From: Ophiocordyceps camponoti-saundersi (nom. inval.)
Lineage: Eukaryota; Ascomycota; Sordariomycetes; Hypocreales; Ophiocordycipitaceae
Length of the DNA: 63,036 nt
Direction: 5' to 3'
Assembly: GCA_003339415.1 (NCBI GenBank)
Contig: PDHQ01000050.1
Span: 128,950 to 191,985 of the forward strand
Position 1 is the stretch's first letter; each line of letters begins with the position of its first letter. A model generated the notes under the pieces. That model did no database searches. It was given only the letters and a program-made list of their open reading frames with translations, and had not been told where the DNA came from. The position numbers and the translations under genes are program-made. Positions 52,943 to 63,036 of the stretch are shown here, piece after piece.

Positions 52943-53458
52943 GGGGCATCGAGTCTTCATTGGGATGGTGTTCTATATGGCTTGCTTGCATCTATTGATG
53001 ATACGACGGCGAGCTGGAGTCTGGACCAAGACAATATGCCACGAACATTTTCCCGCTCACTGTGTATGCTGACGATGATGGTGAACCAAGCCAATTTGTT
53101 CCATTCTACCGACCTTGATACCATACCTACCTTCCCAACTATGTTGCTGTAGTCTGTAAATGTCCACTACAGGCTGATCATGAATAGCGCCCTCGGCCAA
53201 GGCATCCCGTACCTTTTCCAGGGTATCTTAAAACCGATCCCGGCTCACAGTGTTTGAGCACCTTACTAACAATTCCCTCACCGGTGGGCGTTTCTTATTA
53301 ATCCTGAGTCCGACTCGTCAACTACCGACCTTATTAACCGCTACCACTCCTCTCTCGATCCGGTCCTTGATCTCTCTCCATCACCATCTGGCCATTAATT
53401 CGATTTCTCTCTCCTTCTTCTCCATACGCCCATCACACTCCATCAGCCTTCAACCATC
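52943..53458. other. Spacer between RPL2 and adenosine kinase
   Basis: A 516-bp spacer: RPL2 3' UTR, then a pyrimidine-rich leader (53330-53458) before the adenosine kinase ATG. No gene seen. Confidence 0.6.
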
Positions 53459-54880
53459 ATGGGCAAAGAATTTGGTCTGCTCTGCCTGGAGAATCCCCTC
53501 CTCGGTAAGGTCTCAACGGCGTCGATCAGGCTCCAGTTGCCTCCCCCCCCCCCTCCCAAGAAGCTCGCATCACCAAAGCTAACACACAGCACACAAAATC
53601 AGACATCCAAGCAGTAGGCGACGAAGCCCTGCTCAAAAAATACGGCCTCAAAGCCAATGACGCGATCCTAGCAGAGGAGAAACACATCCCTCTGTACGAA
53701 GACCTACTAAACAACTACGACGCAAAACTCATCGCCGGCGGCGCCGCCCAGAACTCGGCTCGAGGAGCGCAGTACATGCTCCCGCCCAACAGCGTCGTCT
53801 ACCTTGGAGGTGCCGGGGACGACAAGTACTCGGCCATCTTGCACGACGCCGTTCAGGCCGCTGGCTTGAGGGTCGAGTATAGGGTCGACGCCAAGGAGAA
53901 GACGGGTCGGTGTGGCGTCGTCATCACCGGTCATAATCGTAGTCTTTGCACTGATTTGGGTGCGGCCAATCATTATGATGTTGCTCATCTTAAGAAACCC
54001 GAGATCTGGAAGTTGGTCGAGAACGCCGATGTCTTTTATATTGGAGGCTTTCACTTCACCGGTGAGAATTTTCTCTCTCTCTCTCTACGTGTTTCCCTTC
54101 GCTGATCTGAATCGACTGAATCCTTCGCTCTCATTCAGTCTGCCCTCCAGCCATCATGGCACTGGCCGAACAAGCAGCGCAAAACAACAAAATCTTCGTC
54201 CTCTCCCTCTCCGCCCCCTTCATCCCAATAGCCTTCAAGGACGTCGTCGACGCCAGCGCCCCTTACTGGGATTACATCATCGGCAACGAGACCGAAGCAG
54301 CCGCCTACGCAGAGGCCCATCAACTCCCCTCAAAGGATCCCAACGACGTCGTCCAGCACCTCGCCGATCTTCCCAAGAAGAACACCTCGCGGAAGCGCGT
54401 TGCCGTCATCACTCAGGGGACCGACCCTACTCTCGTCGCCATCCAGGGCGAGAAAGGAGTCAAGAAGTTGCCCGTTCACGCCATCGATTCAAAGGAGATC
54501 AACGACACCAACGGCGCCGGTGACGCCTTTGCCGGCGGCTTCTTGGCCGGCATCATGCAGGGCAAACCACTCGAGACCTGCGTCGACATGGGACAGTGGC
54601 TCGCCCGCCTGAGCATCAAAGAGCTCGGCCCCTCGTAAGTTACTAAAATCCGCTACTTGCTTGTCATTCATCCTAGCCAATTTTACCTGGCTGGCCGGAC
54701 CGAATTACATGCGATTCTCCTCCTTCAAGAACAAAGGGAGCGACAACGAAAGAGACAACGACAGCCTGAGGCCGTCATTCTCCCGCTTATACTAACCTAA
54801 CCGCTTCCTCGATTTCATCTCACTGACCAAACCGCTTCAGATATCCATTCCCCAAGCAGTCGTACCAATCTTCGTCGTGA
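53459..54880 (+). CDS. ADO1: Adenosine kinase
   Basis: PfkB-family kinase that phosphorylates adenosine to AMP, keeping the S-adenosylmethionine cycle running. Exons 53459-53504, 53603-54061, 54139-54634 and 54841-54880, 346 aa. N-terminus MGKEFGLLCLENPLL|DIQAVGDEALL; substrate-side block KLIAGGAAQNSARGAQYML then VVYLGGAGDDKYS; the PfkB signature with catalytic Asp is DTNGAGDAFAGGFLAGIM. The last 40-nt exon encodes YPFPKQSYQSSS. Intron 3 (206 nt) is longer than others here. An antisense coding-like segment overlaps the last exon. Confidence 0.96.
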
Positions 54881-55278
54881 TCAATCGGTCGAAAGAAAAG
54901 GACGGTTTCAACAACGGCAATGAAATTTCTGGCAGATTCCGGGGCTTCGTTGGGAGCCACCAATAGCGCTGTCCTTCGGTATCCTCCACGATCCGAGTAA
55001 ATGGTAGATGACGGTCATGATGACGGCAAACGTCGTTTCGACGATATGAGGCCGATCAATTTTCTCAAAGTTGATCATGGACGCATCCACATTGTGCTGT
55101 GCGAGTAGACCGGCGTAGATGGCATAATGGTCCGAGGCCTTGAAGAACCATCATATTAAATCCGTGCCTCGCAAGCAAGAACTTGCCTTGGAGGTCGCGC
55201 ATCCGAGAAGACATGGCGCAAGCCCCGAGTCGCTGTAACAAAACGAAGAGGCAGTATCCATTAGATCCATTAGATCCA
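54881..55278. other. Spacer with unresolved minus-strand coding-like segment
   Basis: On the minus strand 54908-55160 reads as protein-like sequence (WFFKASDHYAIYAGLLAQHN, then INFEKIDRPHIVETTFAVIM). The frame appears to shift near 55000 into GYRRTALLVAPNEAPESARN, running on to about 54832 antisense to ADO1 exon 4. No complete start-to-stop model was found. It may be missed exons of the EST1-like gene, a decayed gene, or chance. Confidence 0.35.
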
Positions 55279-57978
55279 TCACTTCCCATTGTTTGCGACT
55301 TGCTGGCCAGACGAGTCGCCAGTCCTGATACGGCGCGCCGACGAGCTGCTCGCCTGCGTAGGGCTCTGCAGACCGAGGCCTCCTAGGCCAGTGACGCCGA
55401 GGCCGACGCCGAATGCCGGGGTGCCCATGTAAAGGCTGCTCGGGTGCGAGAAGCCGCTGCTGTCCGCGGCCAAGAAGCTCTGCTGAGCACCAGTCATGGA
55501 TGAGACGCCCGCCCTCGAGCCTCTCGGCTGGGCGAGTGACGACGTGCGCGTTGAGCTGTCACCCAGCAAAGTCTGCAACATGTGCTGGCGATGTGCCTCT
55601 TCTTCGCTCGCCGTCTTGGATGCGCGACGGTGGTGAGGAGAGTTACCAGGCATTCGGGCTTCGTCATTCCGCCATGGGGTTGCAAAAGGATCCTCAATGG
55701 AGGCCGTTGTGGAATTCCTGGGTGAGTTGTTTCGGCTGCCTCTGGTGAAAGCCTCCCTGCCAGCGTCTTGCTCGCTGTCGGGCTTGGGGGTGTTATCCCA
55801 AGCCCACGGTAGAGGCGTAATCGGACCCGAGAGGCGGCCGATTGCCGTCGGACTCCAGTGATTCTGATTCGAAGCCACGTTTCCATTTGCGGGAGTGCTG
55901 TCCAAACCAGCAGCCGCTTCGGAGGGGGAACTGACGTGATTCTGCGGTGAAGGCGTCGGCGGCTTAAGAAACGGCGTCAGCATGGACATGACCCTCTTTT
56001 CGGCGTCGTCGTCGTCGGTGGAAGATTCAGTAGGCATCTCTACGTCCAGCGACGTCTCCTGCGGAAGCTGCTCCGCGGGCTCGTTAGATGTCATAACCGG
56101 AGACTGATGTGACACAACCGGGGCATTTGCGCCGCTTTCAGACGCGGCCGGCGCCATGTCGGGCTGGTATTCAAAGTAAACGCGTCGCTTCTCGCCATTT
56201 CGAATGAATATTGGTGTCGACTCGTCTGAGTGCAGGAAGTAGGCACAGCGGAGAACATCAAAAGTCCGGGCCAGGTCTTCCTGGGCGCCGGGGAGGCACT
56301 GCTGCGGATCGGAGAGGTATGGCTTCATGCTGCCGCTCTTGGAGTCGACACGGCATTGAGCGGGGACATTATCCCCGGCCAACAACTGATGACCGCGCAG
56401 TTCAAGATCCTCCGGGAGCAGATATGAGCAAGACGGAAGATCGTCGTGCGTACAAGCAACGGCGAAGACCGATGTAAAAACGTCGACTATGGCATTCATC
56501 ATCATAGGAATGGCGGTACCGAAGGCATCGTAGGCGCCGACTAGCTCGGAACGATGAGCGACGAACCAAACGCAATAGACGCGAAGAACTGGCAGGAGGC
56601 TCGCGACGATAGTCGAGACCTCTATAGGCTTGTCGGGCCAGTTTGTGGCGACGACTTTCTCAAGCTCGATGTGAATGATACGGCAAAAGGTCGTGATGAA
56701 TAGGGCGTTAAACTTGAGGGTGAATTGCCAGAAGTTCGAGTTGGTCATCATCCCCTTTTCTAGTTATCAAGTTAGCATAGAAGACAGGTTGCTCAGATGC
56801 TGGGGCTCACTCACCAGTCGACGCGCTCGAGGCAACGTCGTGTGCAGACATGTTTACCAGTGCCATCTTGAGTAGGATATCGCCGGAACGTCCATCACGG
56901 CAGGCCATCTCCATCCTGTGCATGACTTCTTCTTCAAGCTCTCGCTGCTGAGAAAAGGCCTCCCCAGCGTAAAAGTAGGCGTGCAGTTTTACGAACCACG
57001 TGCTGAGAGCGTCTTCGGGGGCCGACAGGTTGGCGCGGGGCCTAACGGCGTTGGGAGCCCGTAGAGAGTTGAACTTGGCCTCGAGATTTGCCTTGACGTT
57101 AGGATGAGGGACCTCGACGGCCCAGGCGCGGTAGAAGTGATATACGGCATCGAGATGCTTGCCCTGGGCCGCGGTGAGGATGCCCATCTGGTGAAAGGCG
57201 AAGCCCGAATGCGGCATCAGGTGACGGGCCAGACTAAAGTATGTCAAAGCAAGGTCGACGCTCGAACTCTTGCTCTTAGCTTGGCTCCTGTATCGACAGA
57301 GATCCCCAAGGTGTAGAAGAGTCGAGTGGCAGGACTCAAGGACGAGACGGCTCAGACTCCCGGGAACAGGGCTGATGGTATCCTCGGCGTCGATTTGCTC
57401 GACGTCGATTCCCGTGGCCACTCTCTTTAACTCCTGGATGTCGTATCGAGCGGAAAGACGCTGAATGTAGCCCTTGTAGAATTTCTGGGCGATGCGCAGA
57501 AAGTTGCTGTACATCTTTTCAGCCTTGCGTCGCTCGACGGGATGCGAGTTTTGCCGAAGGCGGCGAACGATTTGCCGGTATTCGTGGTTGATGAAGGTGT
57601 GAAGGTCCCAGAGGGCATCCTCGGTATTTTCCTTTGCGGCGTATTCGAAGTCGAGGAAGATGGTCTGGACACAGGCGAGACGGTATCTTGTCACTCGTCA
57701 GCGCCAGGCCAGCGACATACAAGAATAAGGTGTGACTTACCTCTGTAGAAGCCCATCAATGGACTCGAACCACGTCGTGTCGAGACTGTTTGCGTGGTCG
57801 GCTCGGCGCCCGTCGAGCTGCTTCAACAGAGCCTTGCGAAGCCTGAGGGCGTTGCTAGAGGAAGGCACACGAGTCATCATCGGCAATTATCGACGGGAGG
57901 GAAAGATATGGCGATGGTGAAAGGAAAAGAAAATACTTACTGCCATTGTTGGCATGCCTGGGAGAGAGTAGAGGCCAT
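55279..57978 (-). CDS. EST1/SMG7-like protein (NMD and telomere-associated family)
   Basis: Member of the Est1/Ebs1/SMG5-7 family, whose 14-3-3-like and helical-hairpin N-terminal domains bind phosphorylated Upf1 in nonsense-mediated decay or telomerase. Exons 57941-57978, 57741-57854, 56815-57686 and 55279-56759, 834 aa. It opens MASTLSQACQQWHNALRLRK; EST1-type blocks follow: DALWDLHTFINHEYRQIVRR, LGDLCRYRSQ, ALTYFSLARHLMPHSGFAFH and GILTAAQGKHLDAVYHFYRA, with SQQRELEEEVMHRME later. The C-terminal third is low-complexity Ser/Pro/Asn-rich. An alternative donor at AATGGGAA|GTGATG near the stop could extend the C-terminus into the downstream spacer. No PIN domain is seen, favouring SMG7/Ebs1 over SMG6. 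Confidence 0.88.
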
Positions 57979-58925
57979 GACTGCGAATGACTTTCGTATG
58001 TGCGCTGTGCTGACCGGAGCGTGATATCGCAGTGAGCTTTGCACCGCGCCCGCTGGCAACGCAGCAAGAGTCGAGCAGTAAGAAACGAGCCTCGGCTACA
58101 GGCCTTGTGCATGCTCTTGAGGAATGTCGTCCATCACATGAGTAGCCGACGAATAGGGACGATGCAGAGTCTCGGCTCGCGGAGATGGAAACGACGGGCC
58201 AAGAGGGAACTCATTGGAGACGATTTGAGTCCTGGGTGAGAGCCGATATAAAGGACAGAAGGAAAGGGGGGGAAAAGACTATGAAATAAGGCGAGTGCGA
58301 GACCAAAGTTCGTTGAGTCGTGCGCAGCTAGTGAAAGTCAACAGAGTGGTTGACGAGCGAGCGCCGTGATGTCCCATGTCCCCCCCTCACCCCCTGCACT
58401 GCAGGTCGGATATTCTGCGGCACAATAGCAATAGACCGGGAACAATAGGTAGTAGGTAGTAGCCTACTACTCCGTAATAGCAGGTGGTAGGAGTAGGCTA
58501 TATGTAGGTACATACAATGGTACCTATGTTGTACTTGTAGAACAGGTGCAGCCTCGGAATAGGTTCTCTCTCTTACTCTCACTCTCTTCTTCTTCCTCTT
58601 CTTCAGTCTTGTTTTCATTCAAGGTTGATATGCTTACTGCGTTCAAAGACAATAGCTATTCATTTGTATTAACATCCATACATACATACTTTTCCTCTGC
58701 TTCTGTTACCTACCGCCTACCAATATTTATACATATGTAGTTATGCATGCATACATACATACCTACCTACCTAGTCCCTGACTCCCTGCTCTCTCCACAG
58801 TCTATGACTCTTCACGATGCAGCGACGAGCAGAGGCACATAATATAGTCCAGTCTACATATGTATAGTAGTGGCAGATAAACTGCCGCGTCACCTAACTA
58901 TCAGAGATAGCCTTATATAGCTATA
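57979..58925. other. Promoter-side spacer between EST1-like gene and RIP block
   Basis: Normal GC content to about 58400, then TAGGTAGTAGG and CATACATACATACC repeats (58445-58510, 58750-58772). The composition drops sharply to AT at about 58,900-58,930. No gene seen. Confidence 0.65.
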
Positions 58926-61249
58926 AAACAGCACGATAAAAAGAAACCTATATATAGGTAATAAAAGTAAGGTTAATTATATATAAACTAGAAAAGCCTA
59001 AGCTATCTATCTATATCTAAAGTATAAGAGTTATACTTATATAACTAAGTTAGGTTAAGTAACCTATACTTACTATTATATTTACTACTAAATATAGGTA
59101 ATTTAAGGTATTTATCCCTTTCTAAGATTAAGGAAAAAAAAAAAAGATAATAAAAAGAAAAGGAAAAAGAAAGAATATATATAAATTAAGCTTTAAATAA
59201 TAATCCTTTTACCTTTAACTAAACTTTATTAAAGCTTACCTTAATTTTACTATACTTAGTATTTATTTTATTACTTATTACTACTATATTCGCCTCTAAA
59301 AGCGTTAAGCGGTTTAAATTATCTTTAATTAATATAATTAGCGTATCTATCTTATTTTTTATAATCTTTAGTTTATTAAAGGCTTATATAGGAAAACTTA
59401 AGTTATTAATTATATTAAGTATCTCTTAAGCGTAAGCTAATAACTTATAAATATAAGTTATAGTCCGTTTTAAGTTTAATCGTACTTAGCTAAATAAACT
59501 TTTAAGTAAGGATTTAATAAGATAGTCGCCTAAATCGATACTCTCTAATATAAGTACTTATCTCCTATATCTTTTCTTTACTTAATTTCCTATTATAATA
59601 AGGTGCTTAGTAATAATAAGGTTCGCTAAGTTAAAAATCGTAAGCTAAAAAGTAGCTTAGGGAATTATCTATATTATAAATTATAGATTAAGTTTATTTT
59701 AAGCTATAATTTTAAAATATAATACTTAAGTTATAGCGTATATTTCCTTTAAGGTAGGATTTAGGGCTAGTACTTAGGTAATAGGGCCCGGTAACGGTAA
59801 TCGTTTTTAAGCTATTATCGGCTATTCTAGCGCTAAGTATTTCTTAGGTTTTTTCCTAGAAAGCTTCCCCTTAAGGGGCTAGACTATTATTAGTCTTTCC
59901 TTTATAATACGTAAAGATTAAGATATAGACTTATTTTATTTATTAATTTAGTAATAAGTCTATTAATATATTACTTTTAAGATAAACTAATAAAAATACT
60001 TAAGGTCTTTTAGAGATATATTTTTAGCTATAATTTCTAATCGCTTAAGGTATTTTAGCTTAGACGCTAATTCGGGGAAATTAGTTAGCGGGTTAATAAT
60101 ATTTATATTAAGGAAGTTAGTAATAATATTAAATATTTAGATTAGGTATATAGGTATAAGAGGGAATATTAGAAAATATTAAGTTATTATAATATCCTCG
60201 ATTTTCTATATTTCTTTTATTTTTACTTTAAGCTAAGTAAGCTTTTAAGGCTATTATATAGATTTTATTATAAGCTATATAATCTATTATCTTATTATAG
60301 CTTAACTATATAAGGTATTACTTATTATTATAATAGTAGCTTTCGATAGCTTTATAAAAGCCGAATATAAAAGTTATATCTATTCTAATAAGTGCTTTTT
60401 AATTAGGTAATATTTAGCCTACTTAAAGGCTACCTTAGCTTTAATAAAAAAGGTAGTAATTATAGGTCTAACTTTTAACTAGACGGGGTCCTTAATATTA
60501 AGTATATTTAAGTAATTAAATATCGTTTATAGGTTAGGCTATACCTTAAGGCGTTTATAGACTATTTTTCTATTTATCGCTTTATTAGTAACTTATCTTA
60601 AGCTTTTAAGTAGCTAGTATAGGTTTTAAGGCCTCTTATATATTATAATATTACCCTCTCTAAGGCTTATAATAAAGGGGATAAGGCTACTAAGGCCTAG
60701 GTAAAGGGGGATAGCTATAAGTATAAGATTTCTATTAGAAATAAGATTATCGCTTATTTTTATATTATCCTATATTAGTATATTAAAAAGCTCTTAGTTT
60801 ATAAGATCTAGTATAATATCGGCCGCTTATAATAATACGTTAATAAGCGTCTAAGAAATTATATCTACTAAGTATATAATTATAAGTTAAAGCTACCTAG
60901 GTATATTATAATAAGAGGAAACCTCGACGGTAAGATAAGTTAAGGTAAATATAATAGATATAAGAGAAAGAGGGTATATAAAAAAGAAAAGAGAAAAGAG
61001 AAATAACTAAAAAAGAAAATACTTAGGTTAGGTTAGTAAGGCGAAAAAAAAAAGTAAGTCCCTTTAAAATCGTTATAAGCTAGCTAATATAGCTAGTATT
61101 TACTAGTTATCGCTTTTTAGGTATTTAAGCTATATAAGAAAGTGCTTTAATAAGTCCTAGTAAAAGGTTAAGTTTACTATACCCTTAACTATAATACTAT
61201 TTATATATCGAATTATTTATAAAACTTTTCCTACTTACTAGTTTAGCTT

Positions 61250-62000
61250 AAATAAGCTAACTTAAGTTAGCTATAGCTTAGTAAGTTTACCTTCCCTAGC
61301 TACGTATATAAGATTACCTAGCTTAAATCTAGCTATCCTAACTATTTCCTAATACTATTTATAGCCTTTAGCTTCTAGTTTAAACTTAGCCTTAACTAGG
61401 CCTCTCCGGTTAGAGGCTTTAGTAATATAACGTAAAACTAGATTAGTATATTAACCTCTTATAAGCTATTCTACTTTCTTATTAGCTTTAAGAGCCTTAA
61501 AAACTTCTAAAAATAGGGTAAGGGGTAATAACTTATCTTACTATATATTATATAAGATCTTAGATAGTAAGAAGCTAAGTATTCGAACTATCTTATAATT
61601 TAGCTATCTTATAACTTTTAATAAGTAGTCTAACTAGGATAATTCCTTAAGCCTAGCTTAATTTAAGATTTATAAGAAGATTCGATTTATAACTTTAACA
61701 AGGCTAATATTTTAGTAAGACTTAAATAAGGCTAAGATATAAGTAACGCGTTAAGCTTTTAGGAAAGCGGCTACTTCTCTAAATAAGAAAGTAGACCTAG
61801 GGTCTAAGTATATAGCTATAAGCGTAAAGGCTACGAAGTCTATCTAGCTTCGTAGTTAAACTAAGGTTTCTAATATACTTACTATCTAGCACGCTATTAA
61901 CTAAGTAAACTTTAAGAAATAGTCGATAATAATTAGCATAAACTTAGCGCTATTACTAATAATAGGGAATAGCTTAATATAGTTTATACTAATAACTTAA
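61250..62000 (-). pseudogene. Ty3/gypsy-like integrase remnant, RIP-inactivated
   Basis: The minus strand contains short readable segments in integrase order: IIIDYFSKF-like near 61925, YLDPRSTFLFREVAAF (about 61759-61810, cf. the YSDxGxxF core) and FKLGNLIYVAREGKLTKL (about 61276-61330, cf. the FxxGDLVxVxxxKL C-terminal domain). Stops and frame breaks separate them. Family assignment is by resemblance of fragments only. Confidence 0.55.
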
Positions 62001-62455
62001 AACGGGGCGCTAATAATAATAAGTTAATCTAGTAACTTAGGTACGCGAGGTATAAAGAATAAATACTTAGTATAGCTTTTTACGTAAGCTATAATATCTT
62101 AAGCTATATCTAGCTAGAAGATATAAGTAAAAAGTCGTCTATATATTAGCTTTAAGCTAAAATATCCTACTTTATTATAAGCTTATCTTAGTATTTTAGG
62201 CACCTTATTTAGTAAAAGGTAACGCTACTAATTTCTAGATAGGTAGCGATATAAGAGGATATATCGCTTAGGGTATTATCGAAAAGATAAGGCTTATTAT
62301 TTTACTTATACTAATCTAATCCGGTCCCGAGGATTAGTTAATCTTCCCTTAGTTAGCTATCTAACTAGCTCCCTATACTAGGTATTTTAAGTAAATCTAG
62401 CTAGAGATATAAAAGTATTAAGCTATCTTAGAGTAACTATTATTAGTATAAGCAG

Positions 62456-62640
62456 GGTTCGAAAAAAATCACGGGGTTAAAAAATCACTTATAAGTGATA
62501 TGATTTTTCGTGATTTAAATCACCGATTTTTACTTAGTAAGTGATTTTTTATAATTTAAATTACTAGCGTGAAAAAATCACTTATAAGTGATTTTTTTAG
62601 AGATAATTTAAATCACGAGTTTATAATTTTTATGATTTTT
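62456..62640. repeat. Palindrome island retaining CpA/TpG
   Basis: Contains ATCACTTATAAGTGAT twice (62484-62499 and 62577-62592), GTGATTTAAATCAC (62510-62523) and a partial TTTAAATCACG copy (about 62608-62616). These keep CA and TG, which are nearly missing from the flanking RIP block. Looks like clustered inverted repeats; origin unknown. Confidence 0.7.
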
Positions 62641-62839
62641 TTTAAAAATATAATTATTTAATATTTTAAATAAAAGAAAGAAAAAGGTAAGTAATATAAA
62701 AAGGTTTTTAAGTATAATTACTTTTATAAAAAGTTAAGAAAAGTAAAAAAAATAAAAAATATTAATAAGTAAAAAAATAAAGTAATATTATAAAATTATA
62801 ATATATTATATAATAAGTTAAAATTATAATAATAATAAT

Positions 62840-63036
62840 ATAAGATTATAAAAAAAAGTAATAAAAAGATTAATAAAAAAAGTAATAAAAAGATTAATAA
62901 AAAAAGTAATAAAAAGATTTAGAAAAGTAATAAATAGTTAAAAGACTAATAAAAAGACTAATAAAAAGAGTAATAAAAAGACTAATAAGAAGACTAATAA
63001 GAAGACTAATAAGAAGACTAATAAGAAGACTAATAA
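62840..63036. repeat. AT-rich tandem repeat to the window end
   Basis: Two related arrays: a 22-nt unit (AAAAAGTAATAAAAAGATTAAT, about 62850-62920) grading into a 12-nt unit AAGAAGACTAAT (about 62975-63036), repeated at least five times and cut by the window end. Confidence 0.85.

Larger units (their letters stand above)
58926..63036. mobile_element. RIP-decayed repeat block (degenerate retroelement)
   Basis: About 4.1 kb of very AT-rich, stop-riddled DNA reaching the window end. TpA is overabundant and CpA/TpG are almost absent, the hallmark of RIP acting on repeats. No open frame survives. Minus-strand reading of 61250-62000 shows integrase-like fragments, so at least part derives from an LTR retroelement. 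Its left edge abuts the unique spacer; no terminal repeat or target duplication was found, and the right edge lies outside the window. Confidence 0.85.

Noticed and set aside
62456..62470. GGGTTCGAA resembling a tRNA B box or a tRNA-derived primer region
   Set aside because: No A box, acceptor stem or cloverleaf can be formed in the surrounding AT-rich DNA.

Overview
The window is a contig end from a filamentous ascomycete (Pezizomycotina). Genes have short introns (about 50-70 nt, one of about 206 nt) with GTRNGT donors and TACTGAC/GCTGAC-like branch points. Single-copy eukaryotic housekeeping genes lie among long microsatellite-rich spacers. A short TTAGGG-type telomeric motif is present, and the right end is an AT-rich, CpA-depleted block with the signature of repeat-induced point mutation (RIP). 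A sordariomycete, possibly hypocrealean, is likely from the gene repertoire, but that is inference. The introns given here come from reading splice sites; for every spliced gene called complete the exon lengths sum to whole codons.

Layout. 0.4-1.2 kb: a GPI-anchored CFEM protein (minus). 4.8-13.1 kb: RNR1 (minus) and a TatD-type nuclease (plus) diverge from a promoter with two MluI cell-cycle boxes, followed by a Chl4/CENP-N kinetochore protein and TFIIH subunit Tfb4 (both minus). 14.0-17.8 kb: tryptophanyl-tRNA synthetase, Sdo1/SBDS and ribosomal protein S18 (uS13). 17.8-35 kb is gene-sparse: a small orphan protein next to a 10-N gap, a Sut1-like sugar/H+ symporter, a small secreted Cys protein, a GH16 glucanase and an Mnn10-family mannosyltransferase, separated by spacers of up to 3 kb.

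35.1-58.0 kb is gene-dense: a single-pass membrane protein of unknown function, mitochondrial Qri7 (t6A synthesis), proteasome beta5, a Sip3/Lam-type BAR-PH-VASt sterol-transfer protein, eRF1, a DUF1770-like protein, a DDT/WHIM-type chromatin protein, ribosomal protein L2/L8 (uL2), adenosine kinase and an EST1/SMG7-like protein. From about 58.93 kb to the end there are no intact genes: a RIP-decayed retroelement with Ty3/gypsy-like integrase remnants on the minus strand, a palindrome island that kept its CpA/TpG dinucleotides, and an AT-rich tandem repeat.

Many genes serve protein synthesis (TrpRS, Sdo1, S18, L2, eRF1, Qri7) or the cell cycle and DNA (RNR1, Chl4, Tfb4, EST1). No biosynthetic cluster or defence system is evident. 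The most unusual signals are the palindrome island inside the RIP block, an unresolved coding-like segment between adenosine kinase and EST1, and introns whose retention would change protein fate (CFEM, beta5).
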